Assembly (NCBI GenBank): GCA_936450465.1
Contig: OW388289.1
Location: 78,852,593-78,916,592 of the forward strand
Direction of reading: 5' to 3'
DNA length: 64,000 bases
Source of the DNA: Gibbula magus
Taxonomy: Eukaryota > Mollusca > Gastropoda > Trochida > Trochidae
The notes beneath the pieces were generated by a model, which was not told the origin of the DNA, ran no database searches, and worked only from the letters and a program-made list of their open reading frames with translations. Of this stretch, positions 35,063-46,821 are shown in pieces (position 1 is the first letter of the stretch; each line of letters opens with the position of its first letter). A program made the position numbers and the translations under genes.

Positions 35063-36963
35063 CGTGATGACACAAATGTAATCACTATTTACTTGCATAT
35101 ATCAATGCTCACATTTGAAGAAACTTCAACTTTGAAATTAATGTTCCAAGCAGTTTAGCGCAATATAAACGAAGAATGACATTGTATGATACAGAGGATA
35201 TCATGCGTGTGTCTTTAAAATTGTAAATATCCTGCATTAGAAATAAATTGTATGTATTTAGGCCTGCAATTTACAATGTTTATTCTTGATGCAGAATATT
35301 ACCATCCCAAAACAAACTTGCATGATGACCTCTATTTATTTCATAACACATATGGATGATAAAGTAGCTTATTAAGCTCTTAATGTGGAAAGCCATAACT
35401 TTGTATTACATCTGTCGGGAGAAAAACATGTAATAACGTAAGTGCTCAGCATTTAATGTATTTCTTTAAAAGGATTCATGAAGTTTCCTATCCTGAAATT
35501 GTTATGATTAATATTTAGAACTCTTCTGTTTGGAAGATTGATTTAAAAACATACATATTTGGATAAAAGCTTTTTAGCATTGTTAAAATGGCTCATGTCT
35601 TTATAAAGTGTCATGCAATAAACTGTATCATGAGGAGTATCTTTTAGTTAGATTTTAACTGGATATAAATTTTATTGCCAAAAGGCATTGTAAATCTAAA
35701 AAATGGAAGCATTTACTCGACAGAATAATCTCTTACAAAAATAGGTTTTGTGTAATCCCACAATTTAAAGTGCTACTAAGTGAATTCAGGGACGTTATGA
35801 GTTGGACAATGTTGGATCAATAATATATCGTTTTGTATGAGCATACATTGTGCAAGGATGTGACCGAAACCGAAACAACACGTCCAATCTACAAAGCCTT
35901 CATGACACATCAAACATTATCAATTCCAACTTATCTTTTTGTCATTTGTAAATAAGATTCTAAAATTATGTATGACTACTTGACGCGCACAGTATTTTTG
36001 GTATCAGAAATCACACTTTCACCTATTTATATCGTCAATATACTGAATCGGCTAGCATTAAAACGGCACATGTTGGCAACAGTCAGTAAAACAACACCAT
36101 TTATAACATTTGACATATATGACTCCAACAACAAACTGGTATCTCATTAACAGAATATAAGTGAACTCACACAAACATTATATTCAATGGAACAGAGTCA
36201 ATGTTAAGTTAGTGTGCTATTACAGGCGTAACAACGTTAACCACACCATAACGTCTTATAATGGGTTGTATGAGGTCAGCAAAGTGGTCCTGCCTCAAGT
36301 CAAATTGTAGATTTGTCAATCATATTTAGTGACCACTGTGTATTTATATATTAAAGCAGGAAACTGTGGAGACAGACGTCATGAATAATTGAAAATATTA
36401 AAGTAACATCAAATGTGGAATAATTTACTGTTTAAAGATGGTGAAGTTACATATCACAGGCTGTTTGACATTGGCAACGATGCATTAAACCAGATTGGAT
36501 TCAAGACAACATTTTGCATGTCTAGTACAATCCTTTTACGATTTACATTAATATATTCATGTACGAGGTGTGTCCCATAAGTAGTTGACCTCAAGTAGAA
36601 AACAAAACAAATGCAGCTATGTTAATGTTTTAATTTTACTCTTAGTACCTTTCATGATCCCCAGGCTGTTTGATCTCTTATACCGCACCATCAAAACGTC
36701 CAAATCAGTAGTAACTATGTAACAATGTTTTGAAAACAGAATATTTAAATAGGCATTGTGAACGTGGATTTACACAAGCACGCGATGTAATACTGTAGCC
36801 ACATATTAAATATTCCACCTCTTTTATCTTTACCAAACAGCTCCTTAGCGAGACACTACCTATCATGTTAAGACGACTGTATCATGAGGACATAACTTAT
36901 TGTATTGTTTTCAATTTCTCATTCTTCATGCTGAGATTCATACTCAAAATATCAAAGATAGCA
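35063..36963. other. Non-coding stretch; second foldback MITE at about 35,220-35,320
   Basis: The foldback related to 1955-2060 keeps aaatatcctgcatta and gcagaatattaccatcccaaaac. A possible mariner-type end (acgaggtgtgtcccataagt) starts at 36,563 without a visible partner. No gene. Confidence 0.5.
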
Positions 36964-37117
36964 TACCCAGCAGGCACAAGACGTCTATTAGACGTCTAGA
37001 TGAGGTCTATATCTGGTTTAGACGTATAACAACGTCTTTTAGACGTTGATTCAACGTAGCCATTTCGACGTTTAATCCTAGATGTTAATTCAACGTCTAA
37101 TAGACGTCTAAAGTTCG
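36964..37117 (+). repeat. Left terminal inverted repeat and sub-terminal agacgtct repeats
   Basis: Begins tacccagcaggcacaa and contains at least eight acgtct/agacgt words, some as the palindrome agacgtct. Confidence 0.85.
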
Positions 37118-37535
37118 ACCAGCACATTTTCATATTTTGTGATGTGTTATTGTGTATTTCAGCTTGAAGTGTTGTTTCCTTCAATGTGTGTGTATAGAGT
37201 GACCTTTCTATGATTAATTGAGTAAAATTTAAAAAAAGGTATGTTTTTTTTAATGCTTTTCCAATATATTTTGTAGATTTGAAAAAATATTTTATATTAC
37301 ATATAGTTTAAACTTTGAATAAACATTGACATTATGTAAAAAACATGTTCAAAGTATTAATGTATTCTTTTAAAAATATGTAAAAGTAATGATTTATTCT
37401 TTAAAAAAATAATAAAAATATTCCCTTTTTGAAGGGATTTGAACTCTAATCCAGTTCGATAATCGTATGTGTAGTGCAGAGTTGTGGTTCCTACACCTCT
37501 AGATGTCGCTGCGTATGTTCACGCATGCGCTGTAA

Positions 37536-40500
37536 ATCACAATTTGCGTCGTCTGCAATGAAACGAGTGCTGTCAAAATCATTGAACCAGATGGCAAACG
37601 TCGAACAAACTGGTCAACAACTCTCATCGAGGAGGAAAACAAGCCCAAGGATCGTCTGTTAGCAAAGTTCAAAGGATATGAAACAGCCCTGATGAGAGGA
37701 GATTGTCCGTGTGACGCCGTGTTCTCGACAACATTTACCGGTATGTAGACCGTTAGTAAAACTGGCGTAGCGTTGTGTACATCGATTCTATATAAAACGA
37801 AATCAAAACATAGATTTTGCCCTACGAAATACAAGACTCGGCCTACTGCAGTAAATAATAAAATGCCACTTATCGAAATAACGGCCTGCACGCCTGCCCG
37901 AGGCAAACAACTCGTCTGTCGGACTGCCTAAATTGTGCCTTGAATTTTTTCTCCCCAGCCCGACTGTCTGACAGTCCTCAATCAAGATAAAACTTTATTT
38001 TGAATATTACCAGCCATGTCTTCGAGAGATGTTCCAATAAACCCCTCCAACTTCGAAAGATACATTCAGAAAATTTCATATTGTGCATCATGACTAGTAA
38101 ATCGTGTGTTCAGTTACACTGTGTTAAAACAAATTATCATTGACAATGACAGTTTACAGTCACATTATTGGCAATCACTTTTGCTTCACACACAATTATA
38201 TTAATGCCTCTTAAATAGTGTCATTCGTGTTTATTTAAGAATGATCTGCATTTAAATAATTACATTGAAACTGGCATGGGATTTTCCGATCTATTTTTAG
38301 AGTTTGAGCTTACTGAATATTTCAACAACATTCAATCAAAGGCAATATCCCTTTGTAACTTAATATTTGTTACTAATAGATAATATGAAAATCAATAAAT
38401 AAATAAGATAAATTCGGCTTAATAAATAAAACAGAAACAATAACACAGCATGAGAGTTACGGCAAATGTTCTTGCTTCATGAAAGGGTCAGCCGATTTGT
38501 TCATGTGGGAAAGAGGGAGGGGCCAACTTTGAAAAGGAGAGTAAACTATCTTCTCAGAACATTTGTTTATATATTTATAATAGTTTTCGTTTTGGATACT
38601 TTGAAAACAAAACAATAGATAAACTATGATTATAGTCTTACATTTTCAATATTATATCACAAATTAGTTGGCACTATATATTACTGTACCCCTTTCACTA
38701 TAATAGATTGTTCCAGCACAGATTTCATGGAATTCAGTAAACAAAAGATTGAAATTTCCTGTCTCAGCTTGAAGATCGACACAGTTAGGAATTATTCTAA
38801 TTTAGATTCAATTCAAATGAATTTGCTTATGTCACACAGTCACATAATTGTTAAAACTAATTAAAATCCTGAAATGACAAAAAACAGTATGTATAAGTGA
38901 TATACAGTATAGGGAATTAATGATAAAATTGACATGATTGAATTTGAAATTCATAAAATTATATCCAAGAATGCTTTCATTCAACATTCACACTGTGTTG
39001 ATTATTGCCATCTGACTTTTGAAATTTACATTAATATAAGGCTTTTGAACATTTATTGTCAGATCATAAGTTTGAAATATTTACAATTATTATATCATAA
39101 TGTTGAAGGTAATATGTTTAAAATCTGCAGATAACTGAATTATAATTTAAGAATATTTAATCACCATTATCTTAAGAATGGTCATTTTGCATTAATCTTG
39201 ATGTCAAGATGTAGACTTAGTAACAGTTAAAAAGCTATGTTTAGAGTTGAAAATACGTTGAATTTCAATAGATGAAGACAACCTGAAACAGGCATTGGGT
39301 AGGGGCCATGGGCCTTTTTGCACATTGGATGAAGAAATGGCCTATTGAAAATTCAAACTTTACTCTTGCTATAAAGGGGAATGACCCATTTAAAATTTTG
39401 AAAATGAAAATGAAAATCCCTATGAATGGCCCATTGTCAAAGGTGCCTCCCTGCTGAAATAACAGATATTAACTAAATTTTTAAAAGAATTAACAACATG
39501 TTACACCTTTTGTTTTCTAAAGTCAGTTCAAATGAATAAAAATGGCTGCTGTGACTAAGACAGACTGACAGCTGATGAAACCTTCTTTTTAAAAAAAACC
39601 CCAGAATTTAATATTAAAAAATTATCAATATTGGAGTTTAAAATTATAAAATATAATCCAACATTTCGTTCATTTACGTGTTAGTTTATCATATTGTAGA
39701 TCTATGTCAGCCAATCACAGAAAAGAGAAAACCAATTACTTTCAAATAATTTAAATTGTGTATAAAAATATCGGAGAAAAGAAGGAAATTGTTCTTTCTA
39801 AATAATTAAAATAGCCATATACATGTAGTTCAATCTGGCATTACTTTATATGTTTAAAACCAAATATCTATGTACATTTTTATTCAATTAATTATCATTT
39901 ACACAATGTCATCCCTATCAATTTTAGGTCATTGCTTACAAATAGAACATTAATTAATTTAATATTATGTATCATGTCCCTGACCCATGAATGATATTAC
40001 CTGGTATTGTGTATATCAATCGATACACAAACTGAGAATCACAATAAAGTTTGTGATGGGTATTTCAACATGTCAATGTTGCTTTAGTTTTTTTTTTATA
40101 GACTATCATTTTAAATTAAGTAAAAAAAACCATTTGTGTCTAAAATGAGAAGATAATAGAAGAAATGAACACTTTCAACCATAATCAACACTATAAGCAA
40201 CATAATGTAAAATTTTGGAAAAAGATGGTCAGACATTTCATAATATTTTCTTGGTTTTGTTTCAGGAAATCCAGTTTGTTACAAGAACTGATGAGAAAGT
40301 GGAGAAAACAAATGCCAATTTGACAACACAAAGCATAGAGGTAAAAATAAGTTATTATGACTATAAAATAGATACATGGTTCATTATTGGTTTAATTTTG
40401 TGATGTACTCAAGTCAAATTTAGTGTAAGAAAAAAAATCCTGTCTTGCATGATGTTAAAATTTCTATATAAAAATTAGAAAAACATAAAAATTTGGCAAT

Positions 40501-42241
40501 TTCAGTTTTAAAATGATCATGCATTTGCAGAGAATATTTACCATCTAATTCAGTAAATGTAACATTAGTATAATAAAATAAATAAATAAAAAGTACCTAC
40601 TTTTAATTTGACAGTTTTATTAATTTAATCACATTTTGTTTAAAGTGAATAAGAATCAGAGTTGTTTATTCAATATGATAAATTCAAATTTCAAAATGTG
40701 ATATTTTGATAAATGATTATGTCTTTGAGCATATACAGAACAATTTCAAATTCAATGCAATCACATTTACATTCGCAACCATGCAGTTCACATATAAATG
40801 AAGTTTTCTCTTCCAACATTTTAAATTTTGATAATTCCAAAAGCTTGTATGAAAGGTTTAATAGATAGAGCCCTACGGGTATCTGTCTTTCCTTGATATA
40901 CCATGTTTATATCATTCGGTGAGGTAAAAGAAGTATATATCAGGGATCACCCTGGAGCAGAGTTTCAAAGGGAGAAGAATCTCGCCTTTGCCTTACACAA
41001 TGGGATTTTCAGATTAAGTAATGGGATATTTCTAAATAATAACAATCATTTCACATTTTTGTAACGGGATTTTCGGCCCTCGTCAGTATTTATTATGGTA
41101 TATTTTGGTATATCAATGAGTAAATATCCCCAAATCCCTGCCTAAAGTGATCCCTGATATATTTCAGCTGAGTGAAACATAGTATGACATAGACACGAAT
41201 ATGATATTCTGTTTATTACCGAAGTCGTGAAATTAATGAAAATACACTAAAATCCACGTTCAACCATAGGCTGGCGACCAACCTTCCCCGGATTTAGAAC
41301 GCAACGTCATAGACGACGCGTGACGTCATAGTATTGTTTATGACGTCACATCACCATGAAAAAGTGATATTTTGCCCTAGGGCATCGTATGAAAAATCTG
41401 AACACTGATATGATTACCCTCGTAGGTAATAATATTTTTCTAACTCATGAGATGAGTTAAACATCATATTTTCACTGTGACCAGTGACTGATGTGATTTG
41501 ACGTCATGAAACAATGGTCTGACGTAGCGCATTGGCTTTTGACGTCACAGAGGTACTGTGGTGACGGCCTTTTCCCAGCGGTCAGTCAACATGAAAATAA
41601 CCATCTTTTGGCATAATTACAAGGGTAACATCATAATATAATAACTAGAATTATATTTTTTTATGATCCAAAGAGATTGTAAAAGAAGGTTCTGGGGTAT
41701 TAGTGAGCCACACTCACTTTTTAGCTTTTTATAATTAATAATTTATTACTTAACAATTGTTATGAAAGATTGGTTAGAAAATAAAGTTTCATTGTACAAT
41801 AAATTTCCCAATACCCACTTGCAATTGGTTCTCTGATTGCCTGTTTTCATTTGAATTAAGAAAATGCATAATTACATATTTATTGTATTTTACAGTCAAG
41901 GACAAGCAGGATGCCATTCATCGGCCCAGAACAGATGGTGATTCAAGTTCCCTTCTCCATCTCTACCAGAATTCCAAGTTGATCGAAGATTTGGCAGAGA
42001 GGTCTACTTTACAGAGCCTGGCAGACGGTTTTGATTCGGAAGGTAAGTGAACAAAACCACTAAATATATAAAGAATATATATATACCAAAGTTAAATACT
42101 TACACTATTACAGAATCAAATATAAGTAAAATATTTGAGATTTTACCTGAAAAATGTATAAAGTATTGAACATATTTTTTTCCAGATACTACCAGGAAGA
42201 CCTGGAAGGAGGTCACTCGATCAGGACATGGTTTTCAATGA
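37536..42241 (+). CDS. Unknown spliced gene inside the TIR element (exons about 37536..37740, 41896..42042, 42186..42241)
   Basis: The first exon is open from 37,536. It reads NETSAVKIIEPDGKRRTNWS and on through LLAKFKGYETALMRGDCPCD, and ends in a donor (ttaccg/gtatgt). The 41,896 exon has a clear acceptor (ttgtattttacag) and donor (gaag/gtaagt) and encodes KDKQDAIHRPRTDGDSSSLL through AERSTLQSLADGFDSE. The 42,186 exon (tttttttccag) adds DTTRKTWKEVTRSGHGFQ and stops. All three join in phase 1. A phase-compatible 27 bp microexon (39,272-39,298, DEDNLKQAL) may lie between. The 5' start is unsettled: the first in-frame ATG is 37,692, and an out-of-frame ATG exists at 37,558. The protein-like composition and consistent phases argue for a real gene. 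I recognise no family. It is either the element's own gene or a captured host gene. Confidence 0.55.
40266..40340 (+). other. Candidate cassette exon, 75 bp
   Basis: Flanked by a good acceptor (cttggttttgtttcag) and a donor (gag/gtaaaa). In phase 0 it reads EIQFVTRTDEKVEKTNAN then LTTQSIE. In the phase supplied by the 37,740 donor it contains a stop, so it is either joined through an unseen exon, a poison exon, or unused. Confidence 0.4.
40935..41163. mobile_element. 229 bp MITE with perfect 16 bp TIRs
   Basis: atatatcagggatcac at 40,935-40,950 is the exact reverse complement of gtgatccctgatatat at 41,148-41,163. Non-coding, nested in an intron of the gene model. The outer at/ta bases may be a TA-type target duplication. 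Confidence 0.8.
41285..41570. promoter_or_regulatory. Cluster of tgacgtca-type words
   Basis: gcaacgtcat, gtgacgtcat, atgacgtcac, ttgacgtcat and ttgacgtcac lie within 290 bp. CRE-like sites would fit, but such words also occur in other insert-type repeats in this window (7,440-7,500 and 59,515-59,570), so a repeat origin is at least as likely. Confidence 0.3.
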
Positions 42242-42602
42242 CAAGGCCAAATTCTTTTAAAATGCTTCTGTAAGATGCCGACAGCGTTTTTCTAAAAGGA
42301 AACTATTATTTTGTTAAGAGTATTCACATGAATACATTTGTACATTATAAGTGTCAAATTTTATTCGTTTTAATTGTACATTTAATTTGTTTGCCATTTC
42401 AAGACTCATCTACAATCAAATAGAAAAATACGAAAACACATTGTATTTCAGTACACTACCTCATACATTCTTTTGTTGTCAGCTGCAAGACACTGTTGTG
42501 TACCTTAGGTGTATTTTTTCCTGTCACAATGTATGGTATGTTAAATATTATGGCATAACTTCAATGTTAAACAGACTTTACAGTGTGGATTGTTATATAC
42601 TG

Positions 42603-42608
42603 AATAAA
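42603..42608 (+). terminator. Candidate polyadenylation signal aataaa
   Basis: About 360 bp after the stop codon of the spliced gene model and before the right sub-terminal repeats. aataaa is common in AT-rich DNA, so support is weak. Confidence 0.3.
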
Positions 42609-42924
42609 TTAGTTTATATTCTATGGCTTGTTTTATTTCATTGTTAATTACTACATTGTTTTATTTTTAAGGCACAAATGCACACCTCTTACCTGTAAAA
42701 TAAGTTAAATTAAATCAACATGATCCATTGTTAATAAAACATTACAGTGAAGTCAAAATCAGTAAATGTTGTTTTGTTAGATATGTAAATTATCTTAAAG
42801 AAGATGCTATATTCCATATTATATCCAATTTCATTAAGAATGTGTGCAATTGTGCCGTAAATGCGGAATTTATTGTGGAATTTGACAACGTCACATGGTA
42901 ATAAGGAGCCACACCACAATTATA

Positions 42925-43390
42925 AGATGTCTTAAGACGTCTGTTAAACAACTTTTAGACGTCTTTTAAACGTCTATAGACATCTTTTAAATGTCTATAG
43001 ACATATTTTAAACGTCTTATAAATGTCTTTTAAACGTCTTATAGGCATCTTTTAAACGTCTTATAGACGTCTTTTAAACGTCTAGTTCAGGACTACCTTT
43101 AGTCGTCTAAACAACGTCTAGGCTTCAACGTCTTTTAAACTTTCATTTTAGACATAAAGACATATTTTAAACGTCTAATAAATGTATTTTAAACGTCTTA
43201 TAGACGTCTTTAAAACGTCTTATAGACGTCTTTAAAACGTCTTTTAAACGTCTACCTTTAGTCGTCTAAACAACGTCTAGGCTTCCACGTCTTTTAAACT
43301 TTCAATTTAGACCTATATTTAGACGTCTTTTCAACGTCTTGAGTAGACGTCATTTAGACGTTTAATAGACGTCTTTGTGCCTGCTGGGTA
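42925..43390 (-). repeat. Right terminal inverted repeat with long agacgtct sub-terminal array
   Basis: More than twenty acgtct/agacgt words occur, including runs of tttaaacgtcttatagacgtc. A segment of about 60 bp (tacctttagtcgtctaaaca onward) is repeated at 43,094 and 43,253. The array ends in gtgcctgctgggta. Confidence 0.85.
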
Positions 43391-43975
43391 GACAATGACA
43401 TTATGAATGTCTGGACACACTCTGTTATGTCATTGTTATGTCGAATTGCGAACATAATACTACCTCATTTTCTAGAAAAAAACATCCGATGGATGCATAT
43501 GTATCTGTGTTGCAAACTAATAGTGAAACTGTTAATATCTAATTATATTTGTATGTAAAGCATGTATGAGCAAAAAGAGACATTCTTATCAAACAAACTG
43601 AATACCCACACAAACCTTTGCAAATATATCAGAATATACTACTGTAATTCTTCTGTATGAAATATGCTGACTTTGACACATTAAGACTATAATAAGTGTC
43701 CTTCATAAATTGAATAGTGGTTGTGAATTGAAGTCAAGAATTGAAGTCATGTTTTAACTGACATAACTCAAATGAAATATATCTATTATTTTATATACAT
43801 GATACGTATACCAACTGGAAATCCTAGTATCAACACATTGTGTAAGAATGAAACCGATTTTAAGGAAATTCGTGCGCACGGCATTCGGATACTATAGAAT
43901 TTCCCTCCCGAAACCACATGGTGATGCGGACTTTTACCCTGCCTAATACTACCAGCCTTGATATAAGTGGAAAAT
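43391..43975. other. Non-coding stretch, nothing recognised
   Basis: Lies between the TIR element and the start of duplication copy 2. No gene or repeat signal. Confidence 0.45.
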
Positions 43976-44705
43976 CCATGTTTGCTCATGTTTACGTTAA
44001 GAATTTAACTGGATGCTGTTGTATTGTCCCTCCAGTCATACGATGACCCTTGGCAATAAGAACTAAAACATTATGGGTATACAGTTATTTCAATTAACGC
44101 GAGACTGTTCCTCACACATTCTATTTATCGATCCTCAAGGGTTTCTCTGACGTTGATTAAAATTTATTCGGAGACGTGTTTGATTACTTGGACATAATGT
44201 GAACATAGTATCCTGAGATTGACAGTTGATGATTATTTGTAAAGTGTTGCTACTATCCCATTCTGCATGGTGTCATTTAGAGAAAACAGTACATTATGAT
44301 GTTCAAATTGTTCTTATACCAATTATGATTACATCTGCATATGTTCACATCATGCATAACACGTCAAGTATTTGGTATGAGGTGGTCAATGCTGCTATAT
44401 AAATATTGTTTATTCTTCAAGGAACCATTGACAACAAATCAACCGGGATGCCTTTGTGTGAATTTGTTGCCATGCTGGAACACATTTCAGAACGTACTCA
44501 GAATATTTGTTCAATTTAATACTACATTTTACTTATTAATTATTATATTTTAATGTGTAATATATATTAATGATTTGCAACGTATTCTTACTTTGTTCTG
44601 CCAACATGCGTGGTCACAATTTATGTTGGCTAATCCTTTTTATTACCTAAAAATACGCATGTAATCAAATGATGAACATACAATTGGGTCTCATATTAAC
44701 TATAA
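43976..44705 (+). repeat. Segmental duplication, copy 2, first block
   Basis: Partner of 3239-4035. Confidence 0.85.
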
Positions 44706-45550
44706 AAGAGCCATCAATGACGTTAGTGTTTCAAATAATAAACAAAATTGGAAAATAAACTTATAGCGTCAATCGCCAGAGAAATCCTTTATCTACAACA
44801 TGACATGTGATAAATAATGTTCATATCACGACAAAGTATCTCTTCAAGTAGCGCGCTAAGGGTATCTGACGTCATATAAACAGAATCCCCTTTATTGCGT
44901 AAATAAAACGTACTACACAAAAGCAAACGCTTGCGAAGTGTGAAGGCTCGTCTCTAGCGCAAATCGCCATAACAACCCATGTGCTGCACGCGCTGCACGT
45001 GCTTTCCTTGCAAGTTTCCCTTGTCACACATCACTGAATGTGACGATTGCTTCATAAACAATGTTTCTAAATGTCCTGAGAATATACAAATTATGACCTG
45101 TTTAATGTACTTCTTATTGAGATAAGACCAGCAAATTATGACAATTTTTTACTCTCATTAATTTTAAAATTCAAGAGAAATACCTAGTTGGGTAAAACAA
45201 TTATTCAAATTTCTGTAGCAAATACATACTTAAATGAAATGGTAAATAAATAAATAAATAAATAACCGCCAAAATTATATATTTCAATTTCTTTCATTGC
45301 TCATAAACTTTGTTCTTCTTTTGTGTCTTTGTATACAGTGTGTGAGTTAGACCACACTGCTTTGCGCTTGAATATAATATACTGGATCTATATTTTGACT
45401 GGAAAACACCTTTACTAATTAGAGCAATTTCTCGGCTTATTTTGGTCGAACAAATTTGGGAAAAATTAAGTGCATATATTTCACGGATATATATTTTTAG
45501 CAATATTAATTTTCCTATATGTTCATCGACATCGATCCTTGATTGCTCTT
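44706..45550. other. Copy-2-specific insert, about 845 bp, with an (aaat)n microsatellite
   Basis: Absent from copy 1, where attgggtcttatatttactatta runs straight into ggagataaacatactgtg. Contains aataaataaataaataaata at 45,244-45,264 and a gacgtcatataaac word at 44,869. No protein recognised. Confidence 0.6.
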
Positions 45551-46005
45551 TAAGAGATAAACATACTGTGTTTGAAAGGCAAATAAACTGAATCTAAATC
45601 TGAGCTCTAAATCTGTTTTACCAAGTTGATGGATTCTACTAGAGTCAGTAACAACAGTAACTTTACTCTTGAAATATTTTTTATTACCCAAATATACTAA
45701 TGTAATCAATTATGAATATGAAATTCCATTTCTTATCTGGATAAATTCATGAAATGTAGCAACGCGATATTACCGAGTTGACCTTTTATATTAGATACAA
45801 TCTGAAGTTGTATCGTATGACATTGACGTGCGTTATTATTGATAAGTATCAGCTGTTTTTTAGAATCTAGATGTAAACTGATAAAGTTCCCAATTGTCTT
45901 CTGGGGAACATATTTGACATCACTAAGATATCCTAATGAAACTTGAGAACGTTTTATTATATAACTTTGTTCCCTGAAGTGCTGAATATCCGTTACATAT
46001 ACACT
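45551..46005 (+). repeat. Segmental duplication, copy 2, with empty LINE site
   Basis: Partner of 4036-4252 and 5571-5775. The two flanks that enclose the LINE in copy 1 are adjacent here at gaagttgtatcgtatgac (about 45,792), giving the pre-insertion state. Confidence 0.85.
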
Positions 46006-46821
46006 GTCGGCAAAAATAAACGCCTACTTAAGTTTCCTTAAAATGAAAGATGAAATAATTTCTGACATATGTTCAACGGTTTGCTGAACAATAATTGATA
46101 TGAAAGTTCATTGAAATCGTGGGAAAAATGTGTTTCCGAGTTGTAAACGGGAAATAGCAGGATAGTTTGTCCGAGAGGCCCAGGTCCGAGGCTGTCCTGC
46201 TATTTCAAGATGTAACGAGGAAACTATGGTAGTAACTGACGTACATCTCACTTATTCCGAGTGAAATAACATGAAAATGAAAAGTTTTTAAATTATGTAA
46301 TATACATGTACCATAAACCTTTTTCTGGACCCTTCTCTAGTGTATCAATGAAATACGTAGTACTACGGATGTTCTGCCTGACCGATTTTAGCACGTGATT
46401 CTCGCGTGACAAATTAGGCCACAAACTAAATGTTCAAAGATCGTGCAGGTTCGTGCATTTTACGAAGATACGGGTAATTTGCGACGAAATTTGATGTTAT
46501 CAATTGCTAGATTGGCAGAAGTCAATCAATTGATTTAAGTATTATACTCCCAACCGTATTGAGTATTACATCATATAAATTCGTTTGTTTACACCTTGAT
46601 GTAAGGGAATACTTAATGGTGTTAGCGTTTATAAACTGTAACTAGTCTTGTTTAAAAGTGTTTTTTAAAGTGTCCGTGTATCAGATATCAGGACTGTCGA
46701 TAATGAACAGGACTCATTAATGAATGGTTGTTAGGGGTACCGAGGTCTAAGTGGAATGTAAATAATGTTATTGTACTGGCCATATACAACCACAGGTACC
46801 CTTATCAAAGTTGTATAGATG
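46006..46821. mobile_element. Copy-2-specific insert starting with a Tc1-like end and holding a hairpin
   Basis: Begins acactgtcggcaaaaataaa, similar to the ends of some Tc1-like elements. Contains a foldback at 46,131-46,221 (ggaaatagcaggatag ... ctgtcctgctatttc, with outer arms tttcc...ggaaa). No transposase is visible. Possibly more than one element. Confidence 0.5.

Larger units (their letters stand above)
36964..43390. mobile_element. 6.4 kb TIR-bounded DNA element with agacgtct sub-terminal repeats, carrying a spliced gene
   Basis: The left end reads tacccagcaggcacaa then gacgtctattagacgtct. The right end is its reverse complement: the last bases are ttgtgcctgctgggta preceded by aatagacgtct. 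About 37 of the first 40 positions agree, with one indel. If the outer ta is the target, the element has a TA duplication. Sub-terminal sequence is short on the left (to about 37,117) and long on the right (42,925-43,385), made of agacgtctttt/aaacgtctta words. Similar cccagcaggcacaagacgtc ends are known from animal DNA transposons, but I will not assign a superfamily. No DDE transposase is recognisable inside. A spliced gene model and a 229 bp MITE are. Confidence 0.75.

Noticed and set aside
36563..36850. Mariner-type element starting acgaggtgtgtcccataagt
   Set aside because: Only one candidate end was found. No opposite TIR or transposase motif is visible within range.
37499..37906. 135-residue minus-strand frame
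   Set aside because: It lies antisense to the first exon of the spliced gene model and lacks splice support or a recognisable domain.
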